A DNA stretch of 64,000 nt, taken from the NCBI GenBank assembly GCA_963422705.1, contig OY730443.1:434001-498000 (forward strand), given 5' to 3'. Both the position numbers and the translations under genes were made by a program. The notes beneath the pieces are model-generated. The model was given only the letters and a program-made list of their open reading frames with translations. It was not told where the DNA came from and did not search any database. Positions 50,275 through 59,922 of this stretch are shown here, piece by piece (positions within the stretch are counted from its first letter, which is position 1; every line of letters starts with the position of its first letter). The DNA comes from G963422705 sp963422705 (GTDB lineage Bacteria; Poribacteria; WGA-4E; WGA-3G).

Positions 50275-51627
50275 ATGAACGATAAAAGCATTATGTTCGT
50301 CATTGCGGACGACTGGAGCCGCATCGCGAAGTGCTACGGAAATGAGGTTATCCGAACCCCACACATCGATGCATTTGCCGAAAGCGGGGTTGTATTTGAT
50401 TATGCCTTCTGCACGAGTCCGTCGTGCGCTGTGAGTCGCGCTTGTATCCTCACAGGACAACATAGCCATACGCACGGACAATACGGACACTGTCACGGTA
50501 TTCACGGATTTCGGACGCACGAATACATGCAGTCCATTCCAAGGATTCTGAAATCGCACGGATTCTCGACAGCTTGTATTGGTAAAAAGCATGTAGAACC
50601 CAGCACGGTTTATCCGTTCGATTTTGAACCGCGGGTTGATGCACGTAGCCCAATAGACATGGCGGCGAAGGTTCATCAATTTCTCGAAGAGCACTCGGAT
50701 ACGGCGTTCTACCTGCATATTGGCAGTACCTATCCGCATCGCGCCGGGCAAGGATTTGGCAATGACAGGACACACGCTGGAATTGAGCCAAGTTCCTACA
50801 CGCCCGAGGAAATAATTGTCCCGAATTTCTTACCCGATGTGCCAGCCGTGCGCGAAGATCTGGCCGACTATTATGAAAGCATTTCGCGATGGGATGCAGT
50901 CGTCGGTTCGGTACTAGACGTACTCAAGGCATCAGGGCGTGCTGACGAAACCCTCGTCTTTGTTACAACGGACCACGCCATGCCCTTTCCGGGCGCGAAA
51001 GCCTCAAGCTTTGATAGTGGACACCACTGCCCCTTGATTATCGCTAGTCCTTCTCAAGAACAACGTGGGCTCAGGAATCAAGCACTAGTTAATTGGGTAG
51101 ACTTCTGCCCGACGATGCTTGACTGGTGCGGTATCGAACACCCTGAAGGCCCAGAAGCGCTTCCCGGCCGTTCTCTTCTCCCCATACTTGAAGATGACAG
51201 TCCGAATCCCGGCAATGGACACTGGGAAGAAACCTACTTCTCCCACTGCTTCCATGAAGTGACAAACTATTACCCGTACCGGGTACTGCGTGGCAGGCGG
51301 TATAAGTATGTACGCAATCTTGCGTATCAATTAGAGACGCCGCTTCCGAGCGACTTGTTCCGTTCAATTTCCTGGACGGCTGTCAGAAATGACAACGTAC
51401 AGCAATTGGGCGAACGACGACGTACAAATTTCATGCAACAGGCGCGGGAGGCACTCTTTGATATGGAGTGCGACACGGCAGAATCGCGAAATCTGATTAA
51501 CGCGCCTGAACTTCAAGGTATCATCGCCGAATTTCGAGAAAAACTTATCGATTTCCGGGTGAAAACAGAAGATGCTTGGCTGGAACAGTCATTTCAAGAA
51601 GGAGAAACGCAAGCGTTTTTTCGTTAA
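50275..51627 (+). CDS. Sulfatase (alkaline phosphatase superfamily) with altered formylglycine motif
   Basis: Putative sulfate-ester or N-sulfate hydrolase, 450 residues. The metal-binding aspartates are in FVIADDWSR (Asp12, Asp13), the active-site segment is SPSCAVSRACILTGQHSHTH, and FVTTDHAMPFPGAKAS supplies the second metal site. The usual signature C-x-P-S-R reads Cys51-Ala-Val-Ser-Arg55, with valine for proline, so conversion of the cysteine to formylglycine is uncertain. No signal peptide is present, so it looks cytoplasmic. The layout resembles N-sulfoglucosamine sulfohydrolase-type members. TAAGGAAG precedes the ATG, eight bases after cmk. Confidence 0.9.
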   Translation: MNDKSIMFVIADDWSRIAKCYGNEVIRTPHIDAFAESGVVFDYAFCTSPSCAVSRACILTGQHSHTHGQYGHCHGIHGFRTHEYMQSIPRILKSHGFSTACIGKKHVEPSTVYPFDFEPRVDARSPIDMAAKVHQFLEEHSDTAFYLHIGSTYPHRAGQGFGNDRTHAGIEPSSYTPEEIIVPNFLPDVPAVREDLADYYESISRWDAVVGSVLDVLKASGRADETLVFVTTDHAMPFPGAKASSFDSGHHCPLIIASPSQEQRGLRNQALVNWVDFCPTMLDWCGIEHPEGPEALPGRSLLPILEDDSPNPGNGHWEETYFSHCFHEVTNYYPYRVLRGRRYKYVRNLAYQLETPLPSDLFRSISWTAVRNDNVQQLGERRRTNFMQQAREALFDMECDTAESRNLINAPELQGIIAEFREKLIDFRVKTEDAWLEQSFQEGETQAFFR

Positions 51628-51654
51628 AGTAGTCCCGAACTGATTTTGAAAGAC

Positions 51655-52647
51655 ATGCAACAATACGATTTAGAAGCAATGAACGCCCGAATCCAAGCGG
51701 ATAGTGGACTCATTCAACAGATTCTGACGGAAACCAGCAAAGTTATCGTTGGACAGCGCGCACTCCTTGAAGGACTCATTATTGGACTTCTTTGCAATGG
51801 ACATATCCTGCTGGAGGGGGTACCAGGACTCGCAAAGACGACAGCAGTCAGCGCGTTAGCTCGTACAATTGATGCAGTCTTCAGTCGTCTGCAATTTACA
51901 CCTGACTTATTGCCGGCCGATTTAATTGGTACCCTCATTTATGAACAGCAAAAGGGCGATTTTTATACGAAAAAGGGACCCATTTTCGCGAATGTCATCC
52001 TTGCCGATGAAATAAACCGGGCACCTGCGAAAGTGCAAAGCGCGCTCCTTGAAGCGATGCAGGAACACCAAGTCACGATTGGCGGCACCACCTATCCACT
52101 CGATGAACCATTCCTCGTTTTGGCGACTCAAAACCCGATTGAACAGGAGGGCACATACCCACTCCCCGAAGCACAGATGGATAGATTCATGCTAAAGGTT
52201 AAAGTCGACTATCCATCGCACTCGGAGGAATTGAAAATTCTCAGGCTCATGACAGTCGGGGAGATTCCCGAGATTCAGCGCGTTATTTCACCAGAAGATA
52301 TTATCCGCTTTCGTGAGATAGTGCGCAACATCTATATGGCAGAACAATTGGAGAAATACATCGTAGAGCTGGTTTGTGCGACGCGTGCCCCGGGGGCATA
52401 TCAATTAGATGAGTTGCGTCCACTGATTGAGTATGGGGCATCACCGCGCGCCACCATTTTTCTCGCCCTCGCTTCACGTGCCAAGGCGTTTCTCTCCGAA
52501 CGCGGCTACGTTACACCAGAAGATATTCACGCTGTCGGCATGGATGTGCTCAGGCATCGCGTTATCATCAGCTACGAAGCGGAGGCAGAGGGGGTGGAGG
52601 TTGAAGAGATTGTTGAACAGGTGTTCGCGAAAATCAGGGTGCCGTAA
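51655..52647 (+). CDS. MoxR-family AAA+ ATPase
   Basis: Chaperone-like ATPase that usually works with VWA-domain proteins. Walker A is LLEGVPGLAKTTAVSAL, Walker B is VILADEINRAPAKVQSALLE, the sensor 1 region is FLVLATQNPIEQEGTYPLPE and the arginine finger region is AQMDRFMLK. The ATG at 51655 is taken; a TTG at 51646 would add three residues. The large VWA gene at 15856-18225 is a natural partner type but is far away. Confidence 0.93.
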   Translation: MQQYDLEAMNARIQADSGLIQQILTETSKVIVGQRALLEGLIIGLLCNGHILLEGVPGLAKTTAVSALARTIDAVFSRLQFTPDLLPADLIGTLIYEQQKGDFYTKKGPIFANVILADEINRAPAKVQSALLEAMQEHQVTIGGTTYPLDEPFLVLATQNPIEQEGTYPLPEAQMDRFMLKVKVDYPSHSEELKILRLMTVGEIPEIQRVISPEDIIRFREIVRNIYMAEQLEKYIVELVCATRAPGAYQLDELRPLIEYGASPRATIFLALASRAKAFLSERGYVTPEDIHAVGMDVLRHRVIISYEAEAEGVEVEEIVEQVFAKIRVP

Positions 52648-52792
52648 AGCGTTTATCCTCAATTATCATAACAATTTAGTCGCCTTGCAGCTGTTCGTGA
52701 GGTGGCGGTTCTTCGGGGGTAGACATCAATACAGTCCTTATCACGCCTCATCTCATCTATTTGTGTAGAAACGGTTGACACGGGTATTTAAA

Positions 52793-54178
52793 TTACTCGT
52801 CAGCGTCGTATTTGAGAAAGATTTCGCCATCAAAATTCGGGATTTCATGGCGAGATTGACGTTTTTCACTGTCGACTGCCACTACAACTTCATCAAAACT
52901 CACCGGTTGCGGAGAGCCACTTCGGTTGTAAACCGCCCATCCGTTTTCAAATTCACGGATAAAGAGCCCGGATGCGTCTCGATACTGTTGTGCACGTTCT
53001 TGAATCGGCTGTCCCAACTCGGCGTCCCAGAAAGAATACCAATTGTGCAAATGATCTGGTGTCGGTATCGCATTGTCATCGGAGAAAAGCAGATATCCAT
53101 CTGAATGGGTTAGGCTCAATGTGGTTATCATGCGCATCCACTGCCTGTTTTCCGCGCTGTTTCTCTCCGCGATGCGTATATTCAAATCTCCGAGGTAGTC
53201 CGTCACGACGCGCCATCCCTCTAAGCAGTTAATCCGTGGCGCTTTGAGGTGCTGTTCTGCCCAATGCAGCGTGTGTTCAATCTGCTTAATCTGATTTAAA
53301 GTGTATCCGTTCTGGTATTCCGTTTTGTAACACTCCATGAAAATGCCATTCACATAGCCCGCCGATTTTGGAATTTGGCGCTGATTTGCATTCACGAGAA
53401 TCAAGAAATCGTCTCCTACCTCTCCCCGTATTTTCCGCAAGAGAGACAGCCTGGCCTCTAATTCCGAGCCCGGTGTCAAGATTGTTTCTGACCAGTCATT
53501 AGCGGCGATGGGACTGGTGGCGGCATCTTCATTCCACCAATCGAGCATAATTCCATCAAACAGTCCCGACTGCTTCAAGGCGACTGCTTTCTTGACGATG
53601 AGCTGCTGCACTTCTGTATTCGTAAAGTCGATGAGGAAATTAAGAATAGCGTCGTCCTCATCTATTTTTCCGTTGCTGTTTGTATCTTCACCCCAGCCAA
53701 TGAGAGGTTCGCCGGTGCTATCTCTGAGCCAATATGGTGAGTCTGGCGGATAGAAACCGGCCGCCCACGGATTTGTCAAGCGGCGCTCATTTTCTTCGGA
53801 GAGATATTTCGCATCCCGATATCGAAGTTCGACGAGAAGGAGAAGATTCGGATTTAAAGACAAGAGCTCCACTTTTCTCTGACGCGCAGCATTTTCCTGA
53901 TGCGGCTCAAGTTCCGTTGCTAACCCTTCATACAACTGGTCCGGGGTGAGACGCCACGAGATTTTTAGGAGCCCATACGGATGTCCAAAAGCGAGTTCGT
54001 GTCGGGCAAGGCGGGTGAGTTCATTCTCATCATGTCGGTTTTCAATACCGTTCCACGCCTGAAAAATTGATGGATAATTTTTGGTGAAACAGCCCACATC
54101 CTGTTTTTCTTGCACGTTTTTCTCCTTGGTAACGAGTAAATAGAAAATATAGAACAGAATCGTGAGGTGTTTTGTCAT
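52793..54178 (-). CDS. Glycoside-hydrolase-like protein (GHL15 type)
   Basis: A 461-residue protein with a hydrophobic N-terminus (LTILFYIFYLLV) that may be a short signal or anchor. It resembles the hypothetical TIM-barrel glycosyl hydrolases of the GHL15/endo-polygalactosaminidase type: ISWRLTPDQLYEGLA, NPNLLLLVELRYRDAKYL, FDGIMLDWWNED (likely catalytic Asp/Glu, residues 208-218) and FLILVNANQRQIPKSAGYVN. A calcium loop DTNSNGKIDEDD (165-176) is inserted early. Substrate unknown. AAAGGG precedes the ATG. Confidence 0.7.
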   Translation of the reverse strand: MTKHLTILFYIFYLLVTKEKNVQEKQDVGCFTKNYPSIFQAWNGIENRHDENELTRLARHELAFGHPYGLLKISWRLTPDQLYEGLATELEPHQENAARQRKVELLSLNPNLLLLVELRYRDAKYLSEENERRLTNPWAAGFYPPDSPYWLRDSTGEPLIGWGEDTNSNGKIDEDDAILNFLIDFTNTEVQQLIVKKAVALKQSGLFDGIMLDWWNEDAATSPIAANDWSETILTPGSELEARLSLLRKIRGEVGDDFLILVNANQRQIPKSAGYVNGIFMECYKTEYQNGYTLNQIKQIEHTLHWAEQHLKAPRINCLEGWRVVTDYLGDLNIRIAERNSAENRQWMRMITTLSLTHSDGYLLFSDDNAIPTPDHLHNWYSFWDAELGQPIQERAQQYRDASGLFIREFENGWAVYNRSGSPQPVSFDEVVVAVDSEKRQSRHEIPNFDGEIFLKYDADE

Positions 54179-54255
54179 GATTACCCTTTCTTAGGTGCAT
54201 GGCAAGAGTTAATTCGGAATATGCCTTAATATGCGAATTGGTTGCAAGCGCGCTT

Positions 54256-55935
54256 TCATTTTTGCAGTCCTTCACCCTCTTTAATACGCCATACCCGATT
54301 TGCGTTCAGACTCGAAAAACGTTTTGTAACGCCGGTGGGCCATCGAATCTCAAGTGCGTCGATTTGGGGGTGCTTGCCGAGTCCGAAGTGAACGCGGATG
54401 TCACTTTGTGAGAGGTAACTCGAACCACTATGTACCTCTTTTACCTGTGAAAGGGCGCCCGTTTTCAGCGTAATTCGCGCGCCAAGCGCGGATGAATTGC
54501 TTTCCGTTCCCACAAGATGAATTATCACCCAGTGGTTACGGTTACCACCATCGTTTCTGAGTAGCATCGCAGGTTGATTGGAGTGATTGAGAAAAACGTC
54601 AATATCGCCATCATTATCATAGTCACCGAAGGCTGCGCCGCGTCCCACTCTAGGCGGTATCTGCGTTAACCCAACGGCTGCTGAAACATCCGTGAAATGG
54701 CTCCGAGTGTTCTCGAAAAGTAGTTCCTGTTGCGGATATGTCGCATCTGAGAAGAGGGCGATATTTTCTTGCAGGTGTCCATTCGTCACGTAGATGTCGA
54801 GGTACCCATCGTTGTTGTAGTCTAAAAATGCGACTGCCCACTTAAAGTACGGAAGCGTCGTTGCGCCGATACCTACCGAAAAGGAGACATCCGTAAAAAA
54901 ATCGGGGAGATTCGGGTGAAACGATTCGTTTCGGTAAAGGATAACCGGCAGCGCTGAGGCGTTACTGACGACGAGGTCAAAGTAGCCGTCATTATCATAA
55001 TCCCCGAACGCGTTTCCCATCCCGCTCCCGGGCATGCCATTTTCGTCGTAGCCGGTGCCGGTGAGGTGAGCGATTTCGGTAAATGTGCCATCCCCATTGT
55101 TACGATAGAGCCTGTCTGCCTCCATATCGTTAGCAATGTGCAAATCCGGGTCATTGTCGTTATCGTAATCTGCAACCGCGACTGCGAGTCCAAGTCCCCT
55201 GTGAGCAATCCCGGCGGCGCGACTGGTATCCGTAAACGTACCGTCCCCGTTGTTGCGATAGAGGATATCGGCTTCGCCCACGAATTGACTCCCCGCCACT
55301 TGTTCTGTCGGGCTACAATACGTGCGGATGCCCCTGGTTTCCCACCATTGATTCTCTTCAACGGAAAACTTCATATAATTCACGACATAAATGTCTGCGT
55401 ATCCGTCTACATCATAATCGAGAAAAGCGCAGCCGGTTCCCCAACGTGTATCGCCGACGCCTGCTTTTTGGGTGATGTCGGTAAATGTACCGTCCCCGTT
55501 GTTGTAGTACAGCCGATTCACGCCGTAGTTTGTGACATAAATTTCGGGGTACCCATCATTGTCAATGTCAGCAGATGCGCAGCCTACGCCGTATCCGGTA
55601 TCTCCGACACCGGCATGCGTTGTCACATCCGTAAACGTGCCGCGTCCATTGTTTTGATAGAGTATATTGTGATTAGAGGTGAGAGGAATCGTGTTAGCAT
55701 TGACGATATACAGGTCGGTGTCCCCGTCGTTATCATAATCAAAAAAGAGCGCGCCGGAGCCAAGCGTTTCAATGAGATATTTTTCCCCCGTGCGGCCATC
55801 AACGTGCCGGAAGGTAATTCCCGCTTCCGCAGTTGCATCGACGAATTTGCTTTGGGGGTAGGCTGTTGTACAAATAGCGAAGTTGAGCAGGATGCAGTAA
55901 ATATATCGGATTGTATGAGAGGGGTTCCTCATCAT
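54256..55935 (-). CDS. FG-GAP/VCBS-repeat protein with ASPIC/UnbV domain
   Basis: Exported beta-propeller of about 559 residues. After a signal peptide (YCILLNFAICTTAYPQS) come at least seven blades with calcium loops of the form DYDNDGDTD, DIDNDGYPE, DYDVDGYAD, DYDNDNDPD, DYDNDGYFD, DYNNDGYLD and DYDNDGDID, alternating with NNGDGTFTD strands. The C-terminus (YLSQSDIRVHFGLGKHPQ; DALEIRWPTG) is the ASPIC/UnbV domain, seen with such propellers in CRTAC1-type proteins. Function unknown; extracellular calcium-stabilised binding is likely. ATG 55935 is preferred to the longer GTG start at 55944. Confidence 0.92.
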   Translation of the reverse strand: MMRNPSHTIRYIYCILLNFAICTTAYPQSKFVDATAEAGITFRHVDGRTGEKYLIETLGSGALFFDYDNDGDTDLYIVNANTIPLTSNHNILYQNNGRGTFTDVTTHAGVGDTGYGVGCASADIDNDGYPEIYVTNYGVNRLYYNNGDGTFTDITQKAGVGDTRWGTGCAFLDYDVDGYADIYVVNYMKFSVEENQWWETRGIRTYCSPTEQVAGSQFVGEADILYRNNGDGTFTDTSRAAGIAHRGLGLAVAVADYDNDNDPDLHIANDMEADRLYRNNGDGTFTEIAHLTGTGYDENGMPGSGMGNAFGDYDNDGYFDLVVSNASALPVILYRNESFHPNLPDFFTDVSFSVGIGATTLPYFKWAVAFLDYNNDGYLDIYVTNGHLQENIALFSDATYPQQELLFENTRSHFTDVSAAVGLTQIPPRVGRGAAFGDYDNDGDIDVFLNHSNQPAMLLRNDGGNRNHWVIIHLVGTESNSSALGARITLKTGALSQVKEVHSGSSYLSQSDIRVHFGLGKHPQIDALEIRWPTGVTKRFSSLNANRVWRIKEGEGLQK

Positions 55936-55972
55936 TAGCGTCACGTTCAGTGGATTGCGGTTTTTTGCACGT

Positions 55973-57247
55973 TTACGGTTGAGTTACCCTTTTTCGCGCG
56001 TCCTGTGCCTCACGTTCCAATCCGAGTTGTGTATAGACTTGAGCGAGTGTATCCCAATAATTCCTATCAGACGGTGCGAGGCGAACGGCTGTTTGCGCAT
56101 GGAATAGTGCTTTTTCTAACTCTTCTTGTAAATCTACAAAGCAGACGGCGATATTATTGTGCGCGATGGCGAGGGCGTTATCCGCCGAAATCGCTTTGCG
56201 ATAAGCGTCAATAGCGGGGTGTAAATTCCGCTGTTTCTGGTAAGCGTGGCCAAGATTGTAATGCGCAGTTGCTAAAGTCGGGGCTAATGCGATGGCTCGT
56301 TTATAATTTTTGACGGCTTCACCAAACCGGCGGCGAGCAAGGTATATAATGCCAAGATTATTATAGCCTTTCGCGTCCTGTGGGTGTATTTTCACCCACT
56401 TCTGTGCCTTCTGGAGAAGTGGCTCTGTCTCGCGAAGCAGTTTGAAGAATTTCATTGCTGCCGCCGCCTCCTCAGTCTTCCCTTGCTTAATCAATGCTTG
56501 TGCGATGTGGTAGTGCACCTCTGTATTGTCTAATTGCAGTTTGAGAATCTTTTCATAAGTGGAAATCGCGAGTTGTAAATTGCCTTGTTTGGCATAAATC
56601 TTGCCTAAACCAGTGTGTGCCTGAATTGCATTTGTGTTAAGACGAATTGCTTCGTTGTAAGCATCGGCGGCTTGTGTCAGTGCTCCCTGTTTAAAATACG
56701 TCTCGCCGAGTCCGATATAGGCGTTTTGTAAATTGTGGCCTTTCGGTGCCAGTGTTATAGCAGTTTTAAAAGCGGTTACTGCGGATGAAAGTTGCCCTCG
56801 CTTCAGGTAAACCAACCCGATGTTATAGTGTGGCAGCGAGGCATTAGGAGAGATGTGAGCCGCTTGCTGATAAGCATCCAGCGCGGCTTGATACTGCTTA
56901 AGTTCTGAATAGGCAACCCCGAGTTGATGGTATGCATTGAAGGAAGCCGGATTGAAGTCTATGGCTTTTCTGTATTCCGTCACTGCCCGCTCGAATTCTT
57001 CCAATGCGTAATAAGCGGAGGCTATGTTGTAATGCAATGCTGCAAGACACGTTGTAGCCGTTTTTGGCGTTTTCAAGCGGTGTACTTCAGCGAAGTCAGC
57101 AATTGCTTCTCGATACCTTGCAGCTTTGAGATACGCCATGCCGCGTTGATAATGCTCATCGGCGGATGCGCGAAATTCAGCAGCCCCTAGGTAGAATGGG
57201 TTTACGAGCGCACCACAGAGAATGAGAATGGCGATGTATGCTTGCAT
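55973..57247 (-). CDS. Exported TPR-repeat protein
   Basis: A 424-residue protein with a signal peptide (IAILILCGALVNPFYLGAAE) and about ten tetratricopeptide repeats from residue 30 on (for example AVTEYRKAIDFNPASFNAYH, ALDAYQQAAHISPNASLPHY, AISTYEKILKLQLDNTEVHY, AVKNYKRAIALAPTLATAHY). Such superhelices bind other proteins; it is next to an FG-GAP propeller gene and a LamG gene and is probably co-transcribed with them. Confidence 0.92.
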   Translation of the reverse strand: MQAYIAILILCGALVNPFYLGAAEFRASADEHYQRGMAYLKAARYREAIADFAEVHRLKTPKTATTCLAALHYNIASAYYALEEFERAVTEYRKAIDFNPASFNAYHQLGVAYSELKQYQAALDAYQQAAHISPNASLPHYNIGLVYLKRGQLSSAVTAFKTAITLAPKGHNLQNAYIGLGETYFKQGALTQAADAYNEAIRLNTNAIQAHTGLGKIYAKQGNLQLAISTYEKILKLQLDNTEVHYHIAQALIKQGKTEEAAAAMKFFKLLRETEPLLQKAQKWVKIHPQDAKGYNNLGIIYLARRRFGEAVKNYKRAIALAPTLATAHYNLGHAYQKQRNLHPAIDAYRKAISADNALAIAHNNIAVCFVDLQEELEKALFHAQTAVRLAPSDRNYWDTLAQVYTQLGLEREAQDARKRVTQP

Positions 57248-57295
57248 GCTAAGGTTTCGGCTACCTTATCAAATCAAAGGCGCCGAAAATCTCGG

Positions 57296-58093
57296 CTATC
57301 GGTACTGTTTCTTAATGTTTCCCCAGGTTGTTCCCAGTTTTCCGGCCGGTTGGACAGGTAAAAATTCACCATCTTTAATGTCGTTAATTTCTCCTTCGCT
57401 AATGATTCGATTGAATAGAAATACCTCATCAATAATACCGGTGAAAAACTCTTCGCCAGGGTGGCGCGCGCCTACCATAACCGAGCCGTCGATTTCATCT
57501 ACGACAGGGGGTTTTTTCCCACCCCCCGCTTTCTTGCCATCATTGTAAATGACGACTTCAGATTTTGTGTCGTGTGTGACAGCGAGATGAACCCACTCTT
57601 CAGGTTGAATATCGTTGCTGACTGCTTTTTGAGCCCAGGCGCCCCCTGAAGTCGACCAGAAATAGGTTTTTGAGTCACCTTTATTAAAAATCGAAGCCCA
57701 TTTTAGGGAGCCTGCAGTCACCATGTAGTTCCAGTCTCGAATCTGGTCATCTCCGCGTTTAACCCAAAAAGCGATGGAAAACTGTTCGGTGAGTTGTAAC
57801 ACATCATTAATAGGGACGAGGACGTGTTGTCCCTTTGTTCCATCAAATTCGAGTGCTTTGCCAAATTGTCCATCTACCCAGTTGGGATTTTTGACAAGTT
57901 CACCGTCGTTACCATGAATGGAGCCGTCTTTCGCGGCACCACCTTTTCCTTCATCAAAAGAGAGGTATAAGACAAGCGATTTATCATCTAAAGCTGCATA
58001 CGATAGGGCTGCACTGATAAGTAGGAGTAGGCTAATAGAAAAGATATAAAACACGGCAGATTTCATAGTACAGAGATAGCTTAATTTCAACAT
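57296..58093 (-). CDS. LamG/concanavalin-like lectin domain protein
   Basis: Exported protein of 265 residues with one LamG-like jelly roll, likely a carbohydrate-binding or matrix protein. The signal peptide (FYIFSISLLLLISAALSYA) is followed by LVLYLSFDEGKGGAAKDGS, GKALEFDGTKGQHVLVP, FSIAFWVKRGDDQ and WVHLAVTHDTKSEVVIYNDG, the strand order of this fold, and ends with IIDEVFLFNRIISEGEIND. I take ATG 58093, with GGAGG eight bases upstream, over the longer frame to 58132. Confidence 0.88.
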   Translation of the reverse strand: MLKLSYLCTMKSAVFYIFSISLLLLISAALSYAALDDKSLVLYLSFDEGKGGAAKDGSIHGNDGELVKNPNWVDGQFGKALEFDGTKGQHVLVPINDVLQLTEQFSIAFWVKRGDDQIRDWNYMVTAGSLKWASIFNKGDSKTYFWSTSGGAWAQKAVSNDIQPEEWVHLAVTHDTKSEVVIYNDGKKAGGGKKPPVVDEIDGSVMVGARHPGEEFFTGIIDEVFLFNRIISEGEINDIKDGEFLPVQPAGKLGTTWGNIKKQYR

Positions 58094-58115
58094 GTCAGAT
58101 TCCTCCGATAGATTT

Positions 58116-59855
58116 TTACTCACATGCCCCACACTTCTTGCAAACAGCGGTATCGCATTCGCTCGTCATGAATCCTTTTTCGTGTTTATTGAATTCAAGT
58201 TTTAGAAATTGGGGTTTAACGTTGAGTTCAAGATGCTCCCAAGGATTAACCTCGTGCAGCGGGCGTTGTCGCAGTGCATAAAAGTCTGGGGCTATTCCGT
58301 GTATTCGGAACGCCCGATTCCAGGATGTCCCGCGTGCGAGTTCCCAAATAACTTTTCCGAGTCTCCTGTCACCGCGTGCAAACGCGGCTTCTTGGTATGC
58401 GAGTCGCGCGCTTGCCGAACCTACTTTTATACTTCCCAATTTGTTAATTTCGCGTTTGAGAAAATTAAGTTTACGCGCGATAGTTTTAGGGGGCTCCATC
58501 GCCACCCATTGAAAAGGTGTATGCGGTTTCGGCACCATAGGAGAGATAGTGAAGCTGATTCGTCCCATCCTGCCGGTTCGCTTCGCATAAGGGAGTAAAA
58601 TTTTGCGCATCTCTTTGGCCATGTCGGCGATAGCTGTTACATCGTCCTGGGTTTCATAAGGTACCCCGATGAGAAAGTACAACCGCAAATTGAGAATTTC
58701 ACGTTTCAATGCCTCTTCAAAGATGTAATAAAGGCGTTCGCGTGGAATGGCTTTGTTGACAACTTTTTGAAGGTTCTCGGTTGCAACTTCAGGCGCGATT
58801 GTAATCGTGCCTTGTTCGCTATCAGCAAGTGCATCGAGTAAAGGCGCACGCACGGTTTCTGCCCTGAGTGACGCGCAAGAAATCCGGAAACCGCGTTTAA
58901 CCAACTGTGTTGCGATGGTATCAATTTGCGGATGATCAGAGATAGAAGCACCGACTAATCCGATTCTGTCGGTAATTCCTTGTGCTCTTTCAGCGAGTTC
59001 AAGCGTGCTTTCGACGGAACGATGCCGTGGCCATCGACGCGCGTAGTCGGCGACACAAAATCGGCACTGTCTTCCGCAGCCCCGCACAATTTCAATCAAA
59101 TGTGCGTTTGAAAATTCAGTATTCGGGGTATGAATCTGTGTACAAGCTTCAACATCGTCCAAGTTTGGGACTGCGGCGGCGTGAATTCGCGGTGGCGCAG
59201 TTGGGAACTCGCGATTGGGGTGGACGTGCCGGATAGTTCCATCATTGTGGTATTCGACATGATAAAACCGTGGCACATAGATTCCCGGAATTCCCGCCAG
59301 CGTTTTCAACAATTCGGTTTTGGGCGCGCCAGTTTGCTTCCAGGCTTGATAATCCGTTATCAGTTCGTGGATAACTAGTTCTGCTTCCCCAACCACAAAT
59401 ACATCTATGAAATCAGCCAGCGGTTCTGGATTGTAGGAAATGTTAATCCCACCTGCTATGATAAGAGGATCCCATTCTGAACGTTCTTCGGCAAACGGCG
59501 GAATGTTCGCGAATTGCAGTGTACGCGGGACGTTAACATAATCCGATTCAAAAGAGATAGAGAATCCAAGGATGTCAAATCGGCTGAGTGGCGTTTGTGT
59601 CTCAAAAGAGAAAAGTGGTGTTTTTCGAGCTGCGAGTGTTCGTAGGTAATCGGGTTCCGGAACGAAAACGCGTTCACAGGCAGTATCTGCCCGGCTATTA
59701 AGCGTTGCATAAATGACTTGAACGCCGAGGCTTGACATACCAAGCTGATAGGTGCTCGGATAAATGAGAGCAAATCGGGTTCCCGAATGATTGTTTCGAA
59801 CGTGCTCTTCGCGCTCATCATTCAGCAGACGTTGGTAATGTTCCCGTAAATTCAA
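58116..59855 (-). CDS. B12-binding-type radical SAM protein (TIGR03960-like)
   Basis: Radical S-adenosylmethionine enzyme of about 579 residues. The cluster motif is EIVRGCGRQCRFCVADY, the SAM-binding and barrel segments IGLVGASISDHPQIDT and LYFLIGVPYETQDD follow, and a cobalamin-binding-like region is present (FVVGEAELVIHELI). It ends in a cysteine-rich tail (CDTAVCKKCGACE). In many bacteria the related pair TIGR03960/TIGR03936 appears together; only this partner is here. The frame opens to a GTG at 59867, but GGAGG stands just before a TTG at 59855, which I take as the start. Confidence 0.88.
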   Translation of the reverse strand: MNLREHYQRLLNDEREEHVRNNHSGTRFALIYPSTYQLGMSSLGVQVIYATLNSRADTACERVFVPEPDYLRTLAARKTPLFSFETQTPLSRFDILGFSISFESDYVNVPRTLQFANIPPFAEERSEWDPLIIAGGINISYNPEPLADFIDVFVVGEAELVIHELITDYQAWKQTGAPKTELLKTLAGIPGIYVPRFYHVEYHNDGTIRHVHPNREFPTAPPRIHAAAVPNLDDVEACTQIHTPNTEFSNAHLIEIVRGCGRQCRFCVADYARRWPRHRSVESTLELAERAQGITDRIGLVGASISDHPQIDTIATQLVKRGFRISCASLRAETVRAPLLDALADSEQGTITIAPEVATENLQKVVNKAIPRERLYYIFEEALKREILNLRLYFLIGVPYETQDDVTAIADMAKEMRKILLPYAKRTGRMGRISFTISPMVPKPHTPFQWVAMEPPKTIARKLNFLKREINKLGSIKVGSASARLAYQEAAFARGDRRLGKVIWELARGTSWNRAFRIHGIAPDFYALRQRPLHEVNPWEHLELNVKPQFLKLEFNKHEKGFMTSECDTAVCKKCGACE

Positions 59856-59922
59856 TATTCCCTCCACATAAAGATTCGTACTTCAACATCATTCCCTTTC
59901 CCGGCTGTGTGGTACGAACAGG

